From CAWABB01 sp963701735 (GTDB taxonomy: Bacteria > Bacteroidota > Ignavibacteria > UBA10030 > UBA6906): a stretch of DNA of 64,000 bases. Below, in pieces: positions 39,269-47,602 of this stretch. The stretch is from positions 144,636 through 208,635 of the forward strand of contig CAVPBI010000013.1 in assembly GCA_963701735.1 (NCBI GenBank), read 5' to 3'. A program made the position numbers and the translations under genes. The notes under the pieces were generated by a model, which was given only the letters and a program-made list of their open reading frames with translations, ran no database searches and had not been told where the DNA came from. The first letter of the stretch is position 1. Each line of letters opens with the position of its first letter.

Positions 39269-39411
39269 CTACCCGGCCCCACTCCGCCGCCACATCCGCC
39301 TGCGCTGCCTTTGAACTATTTCATCCCCGCCCCGTATAACGGAGAGAGCCAGGAGCTTGGATTTCTGAGCCCTTCTCATTAATCTCCGGGCACACCTGCG
39401 AGTTCGAGCCG

Positions 39412-42217
39412 ATGACCCTCATGAGCATTCCGCCCGGACTGTTCCGGGCTTTCCTGTTGACGAACACCGGAGTCCTGCTGGTCCTCTCCGGGGTGTCGCT
39501 CTACCGGTACGGCAGCATCCCCACGGACGAGAATCTCTTCACGGGCACTCCGTCTCATGTCTATGCCCTCGATTCGGTCCGCGTCAACCCCGTGACATTG
39601 AAGAGGGTCGCGCCCTTCCTCCTTCCCGGCGACGTCATCGTTGCAATCGACAACATCAACGTGAACACGGGGCTGAATTACAGAACCGTCGTTCAATCGG
39701 CCTCGCGCGACAGCCACACCGTGATGTTTCACCGTCTCGCGGCCAACCAGCGCTTCCTGGGACGCATGGCCGCACACGACCTGGATTCGCTGCGCGTCAG
39801 GGTCCTCCCGTCGTGCGCCTACGTGACCGCCGTCAGCCCGGGCGGCGCGTCCGACCGCGCCGGCATGCTGGTCGGGGACCTGATCCTCAGGATCAACGGG
39901 AGCACATTCTCCACAATCTCGGAGGCCGACAGGCTGATGCGCCTCGGTCAGTCGGGGAAGGCACTGCAGTATGACATCCTCCGGGACAACACGCCCCGGA
40001 CGCTGCAGGTCACGATGGCCGCGTGGGGGTTTCCGTTCGGCATCATCGTCCTCGTCGTTTCAGGGATCCTCTGGATCGCAACAGGGCTGCTCCTCGGGCT
40101 CTCCCGGCCGCAGTATCCGGGGGCTCGACTGCTCGGCATCTTCTTTGTTCTCCTTGGATTTGGCATCACGGTCCTCGCGCTCCAGCGCGAGCCGACGTTC
40201 GATCTGTTTGTGATCGTGAGGGATATCGCCCGCGTCTCAGCATTCCTGCTGGCGTTTCCAATCGCACTCCACGCCGAGCACTACTTCCCCCTGGATCAGC
40301 CGCAATACATCAGCCGGCCGTGGATTCGCTATGTGGCATACGGCATTGCGCTCGCGGGAATCCTGTTGAGCGCGGTCTGGAGTGGGGTCTGGTTCGCGTT
40401 CGCGCTGATCGCTCTGGCGGCCTTCCAGATCGTCGTCGCGATCGTGCACAACAAAGAGAAGCCGATCCGGGTCAAGGAGATCACGCGGCCGATCACGATC
40501 GCATGGTCGCTGGCGGTCGCTGGCGCCGTGGTGATCGCCATCGGTTCGACCAGCCTCGCCGTCCTCACCAACAATCAGTCTCAAACGTGGATTGGTCTCG
40601 CGGGCATCCCGTTGCTGCTCATACCGGCGTCCTACCTCTACGTGATCGGCAGACATCGGCTCTTCGGTCTGGACCTCCGGATCCGCAGGAACCTTCAGTA
40701 TCTGTTCGCGGCGACATCCTGGCGCCTTGGGACCATCATCCTGTTCGGGGTGGTCCTGGTCGTCCTGTCCCGCTGGGATCCGGACGTTCCGAACATCCAG
40801 TTGACAGGGACATCGCTCGAAGTCCGCGACACTCCTCCGACCGGCGAAGAGAGGCGCGTGCTGCAGAACATCATGATCGTGGGGGCGGCGCTGCTGCTCA
40901 CGGGCGTGCTCTGGAAAGCCGGATCGACGGGCCTTTCATTTCTGGACCGCCGGTTCCACCGCTCCGGATACGACTACCGGAGGGCGACAAACGAGTTGTC
41001 GGAAGTGATGGCGCGGACACAGAGCATGACCGAGCTGGCGAAGGGGATGGTGGAGCGACTGGCGGTCCTGATGCGGGTCAAGCGGGCCGGCGTGATGTTC
41101 TTCAGGGATGAGGTGGCGTGCTGCGGGCACGAAGCCTACGGGTTTGAGGATGTCACATGGAAGGAGTTCTGCGTTCGGTCGGACCGGGCTGTCGCCGAGG
41201 GACTCAAGCGGTTTCGCGGACCGGTTGCAGTCAGCGCTCTCCCCCCTGCCGTCGCGCAGGGCTTCAGCCAGAGCGAGTTCGCCGTCGTGGTCCCTGTGTT
41301 CTCGAAGGACCGCCTGATCGGGGCACTCCTGGTCGGGGAGAAACAGTCCGAGACATCGTTTCACGAGGAAGATTTTGCGTTTCTCACGACCGCCGCCAAC
41401 CAGGCGTCGGTCGCGATCGAGAATTCCTTCCTCTACGAAGAGCTGGCGGAGCAGGAGCGCATGAAGCACGAGTTGAGAATCGCGCGGAAGATCCAGCTCG
41501 AATCCCTCCCGCAGAGCACCCCCCGTGTCGAAGGGCTGGATATTGCGGGATCCTCCGTGCCGGCAATGGAAGTTGGCGGCGACTACTATGACTATCTCAC
41601 CGGCGAGGCGGGCACGCTTACCGTCATCATGGGTGATGTCAGCGGGAAGGGAACGTCGGCTGCGCTCTACATGTCGAAAGTCCAGGGGATTATGCGCTCG
41701 CTCCATGCGTTCGGACTCGGGCCGCGCGATCTCCTGCTGCGTGCCAATTCCCTGCTCCACGGCGACATCGAGAAGCGGTCGTTCGTCACCGCCGTGGGTG
41801 CCAGGTTTGACATCCCCGGATCGCCGCGTGCGCATTGCCCGGGCCGGGCACCTTCCGGTATACCACTATCGGGCCGGTGAGCGGGCGGTGGCCAGAATTC
41901 TGCCGCGGGGACTCGGGTTAGGCTTGAACTCAAGCCCCCTCTTCGAAGAAGAGCTGGAAGAAGTCTCGATACCGTTCGCGCCGGGCGACCTGTTTGGGTT
42001 TGTCACCGATGGCGTGACAGAGGCCGAGCGCGCCGGAGGCGAGCAGATCGGCGAGGAGAGGGTGATGGCGGTGCTGCGGGAATGTGCGGGCGAGAACGCG
42101 ACTGCGGTGCGCGACGCCGTCCTCCGGGCCGTGGAGGAATTCGCAGACGGGGAACGACAGACGGACGACCGGACGGTCGTCGTGGTCCGGATTACCGCGC
42201 TCCGGGCTGGCTCATAG
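39412..42217 (+). CDS. Membrane PDZ-GAF-PP2C (SpoIIE-type) phosphatase, one frameshift
   Basis: About 934 residues. An N-terminal span and an extracytoplasmic region with PDZ-like folds come first (LLPGDVIVAIDNINV near 70; SPGGASDRAGMLVGDLILRI near 140). Some seven to nine membrane spans follow (about 205-500), then a GAF domain (about 545-690, MTELAKGMVERLAVLMRVKR), a helix ELRIARKIQLESLPQ, and a PP2C/SpoIIE domain (MEVGGDYYDYLTGEAGTLTV, IMGDVSGKGTSAALYMS). The frame slips at a CCCC run (41814-41817) and continues as DRRVRIARAGHLPVYHY to TDDRTVVVVRIT with the metal-binding aspartates intact. It should dephosphorylate an anti-sigma antagonist or similar target in response to an envelope signal. 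Confidence 0.85.
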
Positions 42218-42590
42218 AACTTTTGTGCAGCGCCATCTCGATGACGTATTTCAGCTCGTGGTCGTCCACGGGCTTCAGGACAAATGAGAACCCCGGGGTG
42301 ACCTGCGCGCGCAGCATGGTTTCGGGATCCCCGAGCCCTGTCACGTAGACGACCGGGATGCGGGTCGATTCGAATATCTTCTCCGCCGCCTCAACCCCGT
42401 CCATCTCACCACGCAGGCTGATATCCATCACGACGATATCCGGCCTGTGCGCGGACGCCTTCTCAACCGCCTCGCGCCCCGAGCCTGCCGTTGCCGCGAC
42501 TTCGTACCCCATCCCCGCCAGCCGCCGGCGAAGGTCCTCCAGGACGATCATCTCGTCTTCGACAAGAAGGATGCGGCATCGCGGCTCCAT
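42192..42590 (-). CDS. Stand-alone response-regulator receiver protein
   Basis: 132 residues from the ATG at 42590 (AGGAAG upstream). It is a complete receiver domain: acidic pair in ILLVEDEMIVLEDL, phospho-acceptor aspartate in DIVVMDISLRGEMDG, threonine in VVYVTGLGD and lysine in FVLKPVDDHEL. No output domain follows. Its last 26 bases overlap the convergent phosphatase gene, so the two transcripts are antisense at their ends. It may act as a phosphorelay or protein-binding regulator; a link to the phosphatase is suggested only by position. Confidence 0.93.
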   Translation of the reverse strand: MEPRCRILLVEDEMIVLEDLRRRLAGMGYEVAATAGSGREAVEKASAHRPDIVVMDISLRGEMDGVEAAEKIFESTRIPVVYVTGLGDPETMLRAQVTPGFSFVLKPVDDHELKYVIEMALHKSSMSQPGAR

Positions 42591-42912
42591 GTGAGCTTCC
42601 TGACTCGTACGCACTCCGACGTGGATTGAAACTCAATATGGACAAAACCCGCGCAAGGAGCAAACCGCCGGCGTCCGGGCGCAGGGCCATGTGGACATAT
42701 CGTTGCATCTGTGTGTCGGCTGCCGAAACCCGCGATCGCCTCGAGGATGGTTCGCCGGACCGACAACAACGTGCCCTCAATTCCTGATCTTCAATTGGGT
42801 TTCTCAGTGATAACGGGCCTCCCTCCTCACGAAAGGACCCGGCGCTGAGAATGCGTCACAATGTACGCAGGAATCGGTACTTGTCGCAACGTCCGACGCA
42901 CCGGGCGCCGTC
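42591..42912. other. 322-base stretch without a gene
   Basis: The segment between the receiver gene start and the permease gene stop has short open frames with no export signal, domain or ribosome-binding site. It must contain the receiver gene promoter, but I cannot identify one with confidence. Confidence 0.5.
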
Positions 42913-43662
42913 CTACGGGAGGAGGAGCCGGATGCCGACCAGGAAGAGAAGTGCGCCAATGATGCGGCCAAACGCTTGCTCGGAGATCCGGACGAACGCG
43001 CGATTGCCGGCAACGATGCCGACGATGAGCCCGGGGAGGGCAACCGCAAACGCGAGCAGGACCTGGCGGGTGATCACGCCGGTCCCGACGTAGGTGGCGA
43101 CCCGGGCGATCGCCGCAGCAAGGAAGATCGGAATCAGAATGGCTCTCAGCGGCTCTTTGCCCAGTTTCCTTCCGAAGTGCCACAGAATCGGAGGCCCGCT
43201 GATCCCTAGAAAACCGCCCATGACCCCGCCGAGGCCCGCCGCAATCACGTCCGGACCCGTGGCACGCGCAGGAAGCGCACCCGACAATCCCTCCCCGTTC
43301 CCACGTCCCCTGAATACTCCAAACCAGAGGCCGAGAAGCAGGATTGACACGCCAAGGAGGGTCTTGAAGATCGCGGGGTCAACCGCCGAGAGAAGGATGC
43401 CTCCCACAATAGAACCGGCGACGATCGCGATCGCCGGAGGGATCCAGAACCGCCGGCCCTTTGTCTCCGGATCCATTGCGAACAGGACCACGCCGGCCAC
43501 CGCATCCAGCAGCGCGCTCATGGCGACGACGAGATGCGGAGGGAGTATGAGCGAGCCGAGAGCGACGACGACGAGCGCCGGACCGAACCCGCTCACGGCC
43601 TTGAGGAAGAATGCGGCACATGCGATGAGCGGGAGAAGAAGGTACGGAAGGAGGCCGTCCAT
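42913..43662 (-). CDS. TauE/SafE (TSUP) family permease
   Basis: 249 residues, about eight membrane spans in two repeats. The family signature glycine-proline motifs occur in each half: FFLKAVSGFGPALVVVALGS near residue 20 and GGVMGGFLGISGPPILWHFG near residue 150. TSUP proteins export or import organosulfur compounds such as sulfite or sulfoacetate. It begins nine bases after the HAD phosphatase stop, so it shares a transcript with PdxB, though no functional link is evident. Confidence 0.9.
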   Translation of the reverse strand: MDGLLPYLLLPLIACAAFFLKAVSGFGPALVVVALGSLILPPHLVVAMSALLDAVAGVVLFAMDPETKGRRFWIPPAIAIVAGSIVGGILLSAVDPAIFKTLLGVSILLLGLWFGVFRGRGNGEGLSGALPARATGPDVIAAGLGGVMGGFLGISGPPILWHFGRKLGKEPLRAILIPIFLAAAIARVATYVGTGVITRQVLLAFAVALPGLIVGIVAGNRAFVRISEQAFGRIIGALLFLVGIRLLLP

Positions 43663-43671
43663 CGCGTCCGG

Positions 43672-44319
43672 TCAGAGGAGGTCGATGAGCTCTGTGGGAT
43701 GCTGGAGCAGGTGCTCGGCACCGTGTGCCTCCAGCTCCTCCCGTGTCCTGAATCCCCAGAGGGCTCCGATCGGGCGCATGCCCGCCCGATGCGCGGTGTC
43801 CATGTCCGTTCCCGTATCGCCGAGATACAAGAACTCGTCCGGCCGCACGCCCGTCCGGACAGCGATCGCGAGCGCGCCCGACGGATCGGGCTTCTTCGGC
43901 GCGCCGTCCTTGTGTCCGAGGACTACATCGAATGCCCAGCCGCCGAGGAGACCGTGGACGCACGCCTCGGTGATCGCGTGCGGCTTGTTGGAGAAAACGG
44001 ACATGCGTATGCCGCGTCCGGAGAGGCCGTTGAGAAGGTCCGGGACGCCCGGATACGGCTTCGTCGCGACGTTCCATGCCCGTCCGTAATCGTCGCGGAA
44101 CTGACGAAGGCAACGCTCCAGCGTGTCGCCACGGGCGAGCCCGTCCGGCAACGCCCGCTGGAAGAGGACCGCGGCGCCGTCGCCCACGAAGTATTTGTAC
44201 GATTCCAGAGGATGGTCAGGGAAGCCGTTGGATGAGAGCACGCGGTTGGCGGCACGCCCGATGTCCTCGAGCGTGTCGAGGAGCGTTCCGTCGAGATCGA
44301 ATATGACGGCCCGGACCAT
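43672..44319 (-). CDS. HAD-family phosphatase, phosphoglycolate phosphatase-like
   Basis: 215 residues. All four HAD motifs are present: DLDGTLLDT (I), VFSNKPH (II), KKPDPS lysine (III) and YLGDTGTDMDTAHRAG (IV), with a helical cap after motif I. The fold matches Gph/PGMB-type phosphatases acting on small phospho-sugars. Its ATG overlaps the PdxB stop (TGATG), so it is translationally coupled; a housekeeping clean-up of a phosphorylated intermediate is plausible. Confidence 0.93.
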   Translation of the reverse strand: MVRAVIFDLDGTLLDTLEDIGRAANRVLSSNGFPDHPLESYKYFVGDGAAVLFQRALPDGLARGDTLERCLRQFRDDYGRAWNVATKPYPGVPDLLNGLSGRGIRMSVFSNKPHAITEACVHGLLGGWAFDVVLGHKDGAPKKPDPSGALAIAVRTGVRPDEFLYLGDTGTDMDTAHRAGMRPIGALWGFRTREELEAHGAEHLLQHPTELIDLL

Positions 44320-45470
44320 CAGGCTTCCCGGACCATGAACCCGAGGGATGCGAAGGAGGCGGCATGCGCACGGCGCTTCCCTGAAACGAGAACGGCTGTC
44401 GCGCCGAACTCGCGGCGCACGGGGTAGTCCGCGCGAAGGACGCGGAACCGGTGCGCGCGTTCGGCGTGCGGCATCAGCAGGGATCGCTGGAGGTCGTCGC
44501 TGTCCCGCCTGATATCATAGCACCTGCGGACCACGTCGTCCAGCAGGGCAGGGCCGCCGGCAGTGCATTCGCGCGTGTCGATCTCCGGCACGGCCGGAGG
44601 CGGCAACGAGGCGGGAGATTTCCAGGAAGCATCGGAGCCTACATGCGCGCGCAACGTCTCAAAGATGATCCGCGCCGCGTTCAACTTCCCGTCAAGAGAG
44701 TATCCGGCGATGTGTGGCGTCGCGATGCGCGCGAGCCCGAGCAGTTCCACGTCCACGGCGGGTTCATGCTCCCACACGTCGATCACGGCCGCGGCCAGGT
44801 GCCCGTCGCGAAGGGCGCGCCTCAGGGCCTGGGTCTCGACGACGGCGCCGCGGGCGGTATTGATGAGCACGCTTCCGCGCTTCATCGCAGCCAGCCGTTC
44901 CTCGTCAAAGCAATGGTATGTGGCGTCCGCACCAGCGTGCGTCAGCGGGACGTGGAGACTCACGATGTCGGCGTTCATCAAGGAATCAAGCGGCACAAGC
45001 CGCCGATCGCCGGTCAGACGCTGGAGCGGGGGATCGTTCAGGAGCACCCGCATGCCGAGGCCCGTCGCCACACGCGCCACCCTGCTTCCGACATTCCCGA
45101 CGCCGACGATCCCGATGGTCATTCCGGTCTGCCCGGCCTTCCGTTCGGCCGTCAGCACGAGGAGCGCTGCGGCAACGTACTGCGCGACAGATTCCGCATT
45201 GCTCCCAGGGGCGCTGGCGTAGGCGATCCCGCGATCGGCGAGATATACCGTGTCGAGGTGATCGACGCCGATCGTCGCCGTGCCGACAAACCTGACCGTC
45301 GTGCCGTCCAGAAGCCTCGCATCGACGCGCGTTTCAGAACGTACGATGACAGCATCCGCATCGCGAAGCGCGTCGCGCGTGATGGCCTCGGTGGGCAGGA
45401 CGTCAACCCGGCCGAGTTGCAGGAACGTCTCCTGGACGAAGCTGTTTTTCGAGTCGACGACGATGCGCAT
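44319..45470 (-). CDS. pdxB: Erythronate-4-phosphate dehydrogenase
   Basis: 383 residues. The N-terminal half-domain (SETRVDARLLDGTTVRFVGT then ATIGVDHLD) and the nucleotide-binding loop GIVGVGNVGSRVA are typical of D-2-hydroxyacid dehydrogenases, and HEPAVDVELLGLARIATPHI followed by AGYSLDGK is characteristic of PdxB, with a PdxB-type C-terminal extension. It oxidises 4-phosphoerythronate in the DXP-independent arm of pyridoxal-phosphate synthesis. It heads a three-gene transcript with the HAD phosphatase and the TSUP permease. Confidence 0.92.
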   Translation of the reverse strand: MRIVVDSKNSFVQETFLQLGRVDVLPTEAITRDALRDADAVIVRSETRVDARLLDGTTVRFVGTATIGVDHLDTVYLADRGIAYASAPGSNAESVAQYVAAALLVLTAERKAGQTGMTIGIVGVGNVGSRVARVATGLGMRVLLNDPPLQRLTGDRRLVPLDSLMNADIVSLHVPLTHAGADATYHCFDEERLAAMKRGSVLINTARGAVVETQALRRALRDGHLAAAVIDVWEHEPAVDVELLGLARIATPHIAGYSLDGKLNAARIIFETLRAHVGSDASWKSPASLPPPAVPEIDTRECTAGGPALLDDVVRRCYDIRRDSDDLQRSLLMPHAERAHRFRVLRADYPVRREFGATAVLVSGKRRAHAASFASLGFMVREA

Positions 45471-45538
45471 GAACGATCCCTTGAATATTAAGAAAGTTCT
45501 TCAGGTGTGCAAGGCCCGTGCCGCACACGGGTCAGAAG

Positions 45539-45574
45539 CACGAATCCCGGCGCAGGCGGCAACCGGGATTCGTG
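45539..45574 (-). terminator. Perfect 12-bp hairpin downstream of the SH3 gene
   Basis: CACGAATCCCGG (45539-45550) and its exact complement (45563-45574) enclose a 12-base loop, 28 bases past the SH3-protein stop; a second stem (45515-45520 with 45526-45531) follows. Together they separate this gene from pdxB. Confidence 0.65.
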
Positions 45575-45602
45575 GCAGTGACGCAGGGACAGAATCGCGT
45601 AT

Positions 45603-46775
45603 CTATTTTCTCCGGGCCTTCCTTTCCTGGACAACCGACGCGAAGACCCAGCCGACCTTCCCGGACTTCGTCTTGACCTGCACCCAGCTCGGGCCGAAGT
45701 CCGGTCTCTGCTTCTTCATGATGCTCACCTGCTCGCCATTCCGGAGGGTCGCTTTGCCGACCATGCGGGCATTCAACGATGCGGACTGCCGCAGACCCGC
45801 GTCAGGAACGACGACGACGCCCTGCGGATACGCCGGCTCCCCGGCACGGACAGGATGAACCGCGGGAGGCGGAGGCACCGCGTCGGTCTTGTCCGGCGGG
45901 CCGATCTCGAACGGCTCGACGAGCGGATCGGGCATATCGGGGGGCTTCTTGCTGGACCGCAACGGGACCAGCGCGCCGATGATCAGGAACACCAGCGCCA
46001 TCCCTCCGATGAAAAGTGTTGATGCGGAGATCCGCGACCGTCGCGCCGGAACAGGTGCCGCATCCGCCGCCTTCATCTCCGCCGGGACGGGCCGGGCGTC
46101 CTTCGCCTGTTGTGCGAGGGAAGGCTCTTTCCTGGTTCTGTCAGGAGCGCCGGCCGGATCGGTCGACGTTCCTTCAAAGTAGTCCGCGTTCAGGTGGCTG
46201 TTGTGCGATGTCGAGTCGGCCCGCGTCAGGACGAATGCGACCACTGCCGCCCGGGGAAGCGGCTCATGAATTGCACGAGCCACGGCTTCCATCGTCGCTC
46301 CCGTCCAGAGCAGCGAATCGACGACAAGAATCCGTGCCTCGTCCCTGATGGATGAGCCGTCAAATTGGAGCACGCCGTCCATCTCGGCGGCGCGGGCGGC
46401 TTTCCCCACCAGTTCCTCGAGAGGCTTCGTGGCATGCTTCTTCTTGAGACGATGCAGGACGTACGGCTTGCCGCTTGCCGCTGCGATCGCGTCACACAGC
46501 TTGTCCAGCGGAGCGCTGCCGTCGGCCGCGATTTCATCGTGGCGAAGGACCCGCACAATCAGGTCGAAGGATAGTCCCGAGGCAACGCGGGGGGCGGCAA
46601 GCTCGATCCACCTCGACAGGTGGGGCTCCGTCCCCTCGATGAATTTGCGCAGGGACGCCGATACGCGTTCCTGGTGACCGGAACGCACCGGGTGGTAGTG
46701 CCCGATGTAGGCCGTTTCGCTGATGCCCGTGACACGTCCGGTATGTCGCAACAACGTATGATCGCTCTCGCTCAT
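45603..46775 (-). CDS. ComF-like phosphoribosyltransferase-like domain fused through a membrane span to an SH3 domain
   Basis: 390 residues from the ATG at 46775. The first 220 residues resemble ComF-type proteins: SFDLIVRVLRHDEIAADGSA, GKPYVLHRLKKKHATKPLEE and RILVVDSLLWTGATMEAVAR, the last aligning with the PRPP-binding loop but with serine in place of the second acidic residue. A membrane span (STLFIGGMALVFLIIGALVP) follows, then a proline-rich linker and a C-terminal bacterial SH3 domain (LRQSASLNARMVGKATLRNG, WVQVKTKSGKVGWVFASVVQ). The cytoplasmic PRTase-like and periplasmic SH3 layout is unusual. Function is unknown; wall sensing or DNA-uptake relatives are possible. Confidence 0.75.
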   Translation of the reverse strand: MSESDHTLLRHTGRVTGISETAYIGHYHPVRSGHQERVSASLRKFIEGTEPHLSRWIELAAPRVASGLSFDLIVRVLRHDEIAADGSAPLDKLCDAIAAASGKPYVLHRLKKKHATKPLEELVGKAARAAEMDGVLQFDGSSIRDEARILVVDSLLWTGATMEAVARAIHEPLPRAAVVAFVLTRADSTSHNSHLNADYFEGTSTDPAGAPDRTRKEPSLAQQAKDARPVPAEMKAADAAPVPARRSRISASTLFIGGMALVFLIIGALVPLRSSKKPPDMPDPLVEPFEIGPPDKTDAVPPPPAVHPVRAGEPAYPQGVVVVPDAGLRQSASLNARMVGKATLRNGEQVSIMKKQRPDFGPSWVQVKTKSGKVGWVFASVVQERKARRK

Positions 46776-47087
46776 AGCTGGTCCGTCGGTCGTTTCTTGA
46801 GTTTTCGCCGGAGAGGTAACGGGCAAAGCGCATGCCACGCGAGGAACGAGGACAGGTGTCAGATTTTGCCCCAACCCGGCGCGCAGACGAGAGGATGCAC
46901 CGCCCACGGTCTGGCACGTGTGCTTTTGACCGCCGATGAGGCTGTAGATTGAGCAAAAGTGCCTGGAGGCCCAAACCGCTCAGCGGGAGAGAAACCGGGG
47001 AGAATGGATCCCTGACTTGCACCTATGGCTAAACATGGGTAACGCAGGGCGGTTTGTATGGAGGGTCGGGGGTCGTGAGACGCCCGT
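46776..47087. other. 312-base stretch without a gene
   Basis: This gap lies between the ComF/SH3 gene start and the end of the salvage operon. Short palindromes are visible (for example CGCTCAGCG near 46978) but no convincing gene, RNA or long hairpin. It should hold the ComF/SH3 promoter. Confidence 0.5.
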
Positions 47088-47582
47088 TCAGCGCTCGGTC
47101 AGATCTCCGCCGGGGTCTCCCCCAGCCTCAAGGAGACCATGCTCCCTCAGCACGTCCAGAGCGATCAGTGCCTCGGGGAGTGGGACCATCACCAACAGGT
47201 CATCTCCGGGCGGCATCCCGTCCTCGAGAGTCTGGACGGGCATCTTCTGGCCGGCGGGCGACCAGAGCTGGGCGTGGAGGTCCGCACCCTTGAGCGCTCC
47301 GATCGCATCGAGGATCTGACCCCTGCTCCGGGAGGCGAAGAGCTGGACATGCCTCTGCCGCACTTCGAATTGCCGGTGCTCGTTGCAGAGAAACACGCCG
47401 CCTGTCCAGTGTCCGCAGCCACCGCAATACGCGGAGCCGCAGATGACGCACGCCCCGCTCGCAAGGCGATCGGGATGCAGCGTGCACGAAAACGATCCCT
47501 CGAGGAGCGCGCCGCACACGGGACAGAATTCGTCAAGATCAGAGATCTCCGACGAACATCGCTCACAGTTGGCGGTACTCAT
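47088..47582 (-). CDS. Zinc-ribbon/B-box-like protein with DUF2007-like tail
   Basis: 164 residues from the ATG at 47582 (CAGGAG upstream). Residues 5-30 form a zinc ribbon (CERCSSEISDLDEFCPVCG). Residues about 35-75 look like a B-box zinc finger (CTLHPDRLASGACVICG, AYCGGCG, FLCNEH). The C-terminal half (HVQLFASRSRGQILDAIGAL, LLVMVPLPEALIALDVLRE) resembles DUF2007 signal-transducing proteins. It ends the twelve-gene salvage operon, 20 bases after the NagZ fusion gene. Probably a binding or regulatory adaptor; target unknown. Confidence 0.75.
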   Translation of the reverse strand: MSTANCERCSSEISDLDEFCPVCGALLEGSFSCTLHPDRLASGACVICGSAYCGGCGHWTGGVFLCNEHRQFEVRQRHVQLFASRSRGQILDAIGALKGADLHAQLWSPAGQKMPVQTLEDGMPPGDDLLVMVPLPEALIALDVLREHGLLEAGGDPGGDLTER

Positions 47583-47602
47583 GAAGGCTCCTGTGGATGG
47601 TG

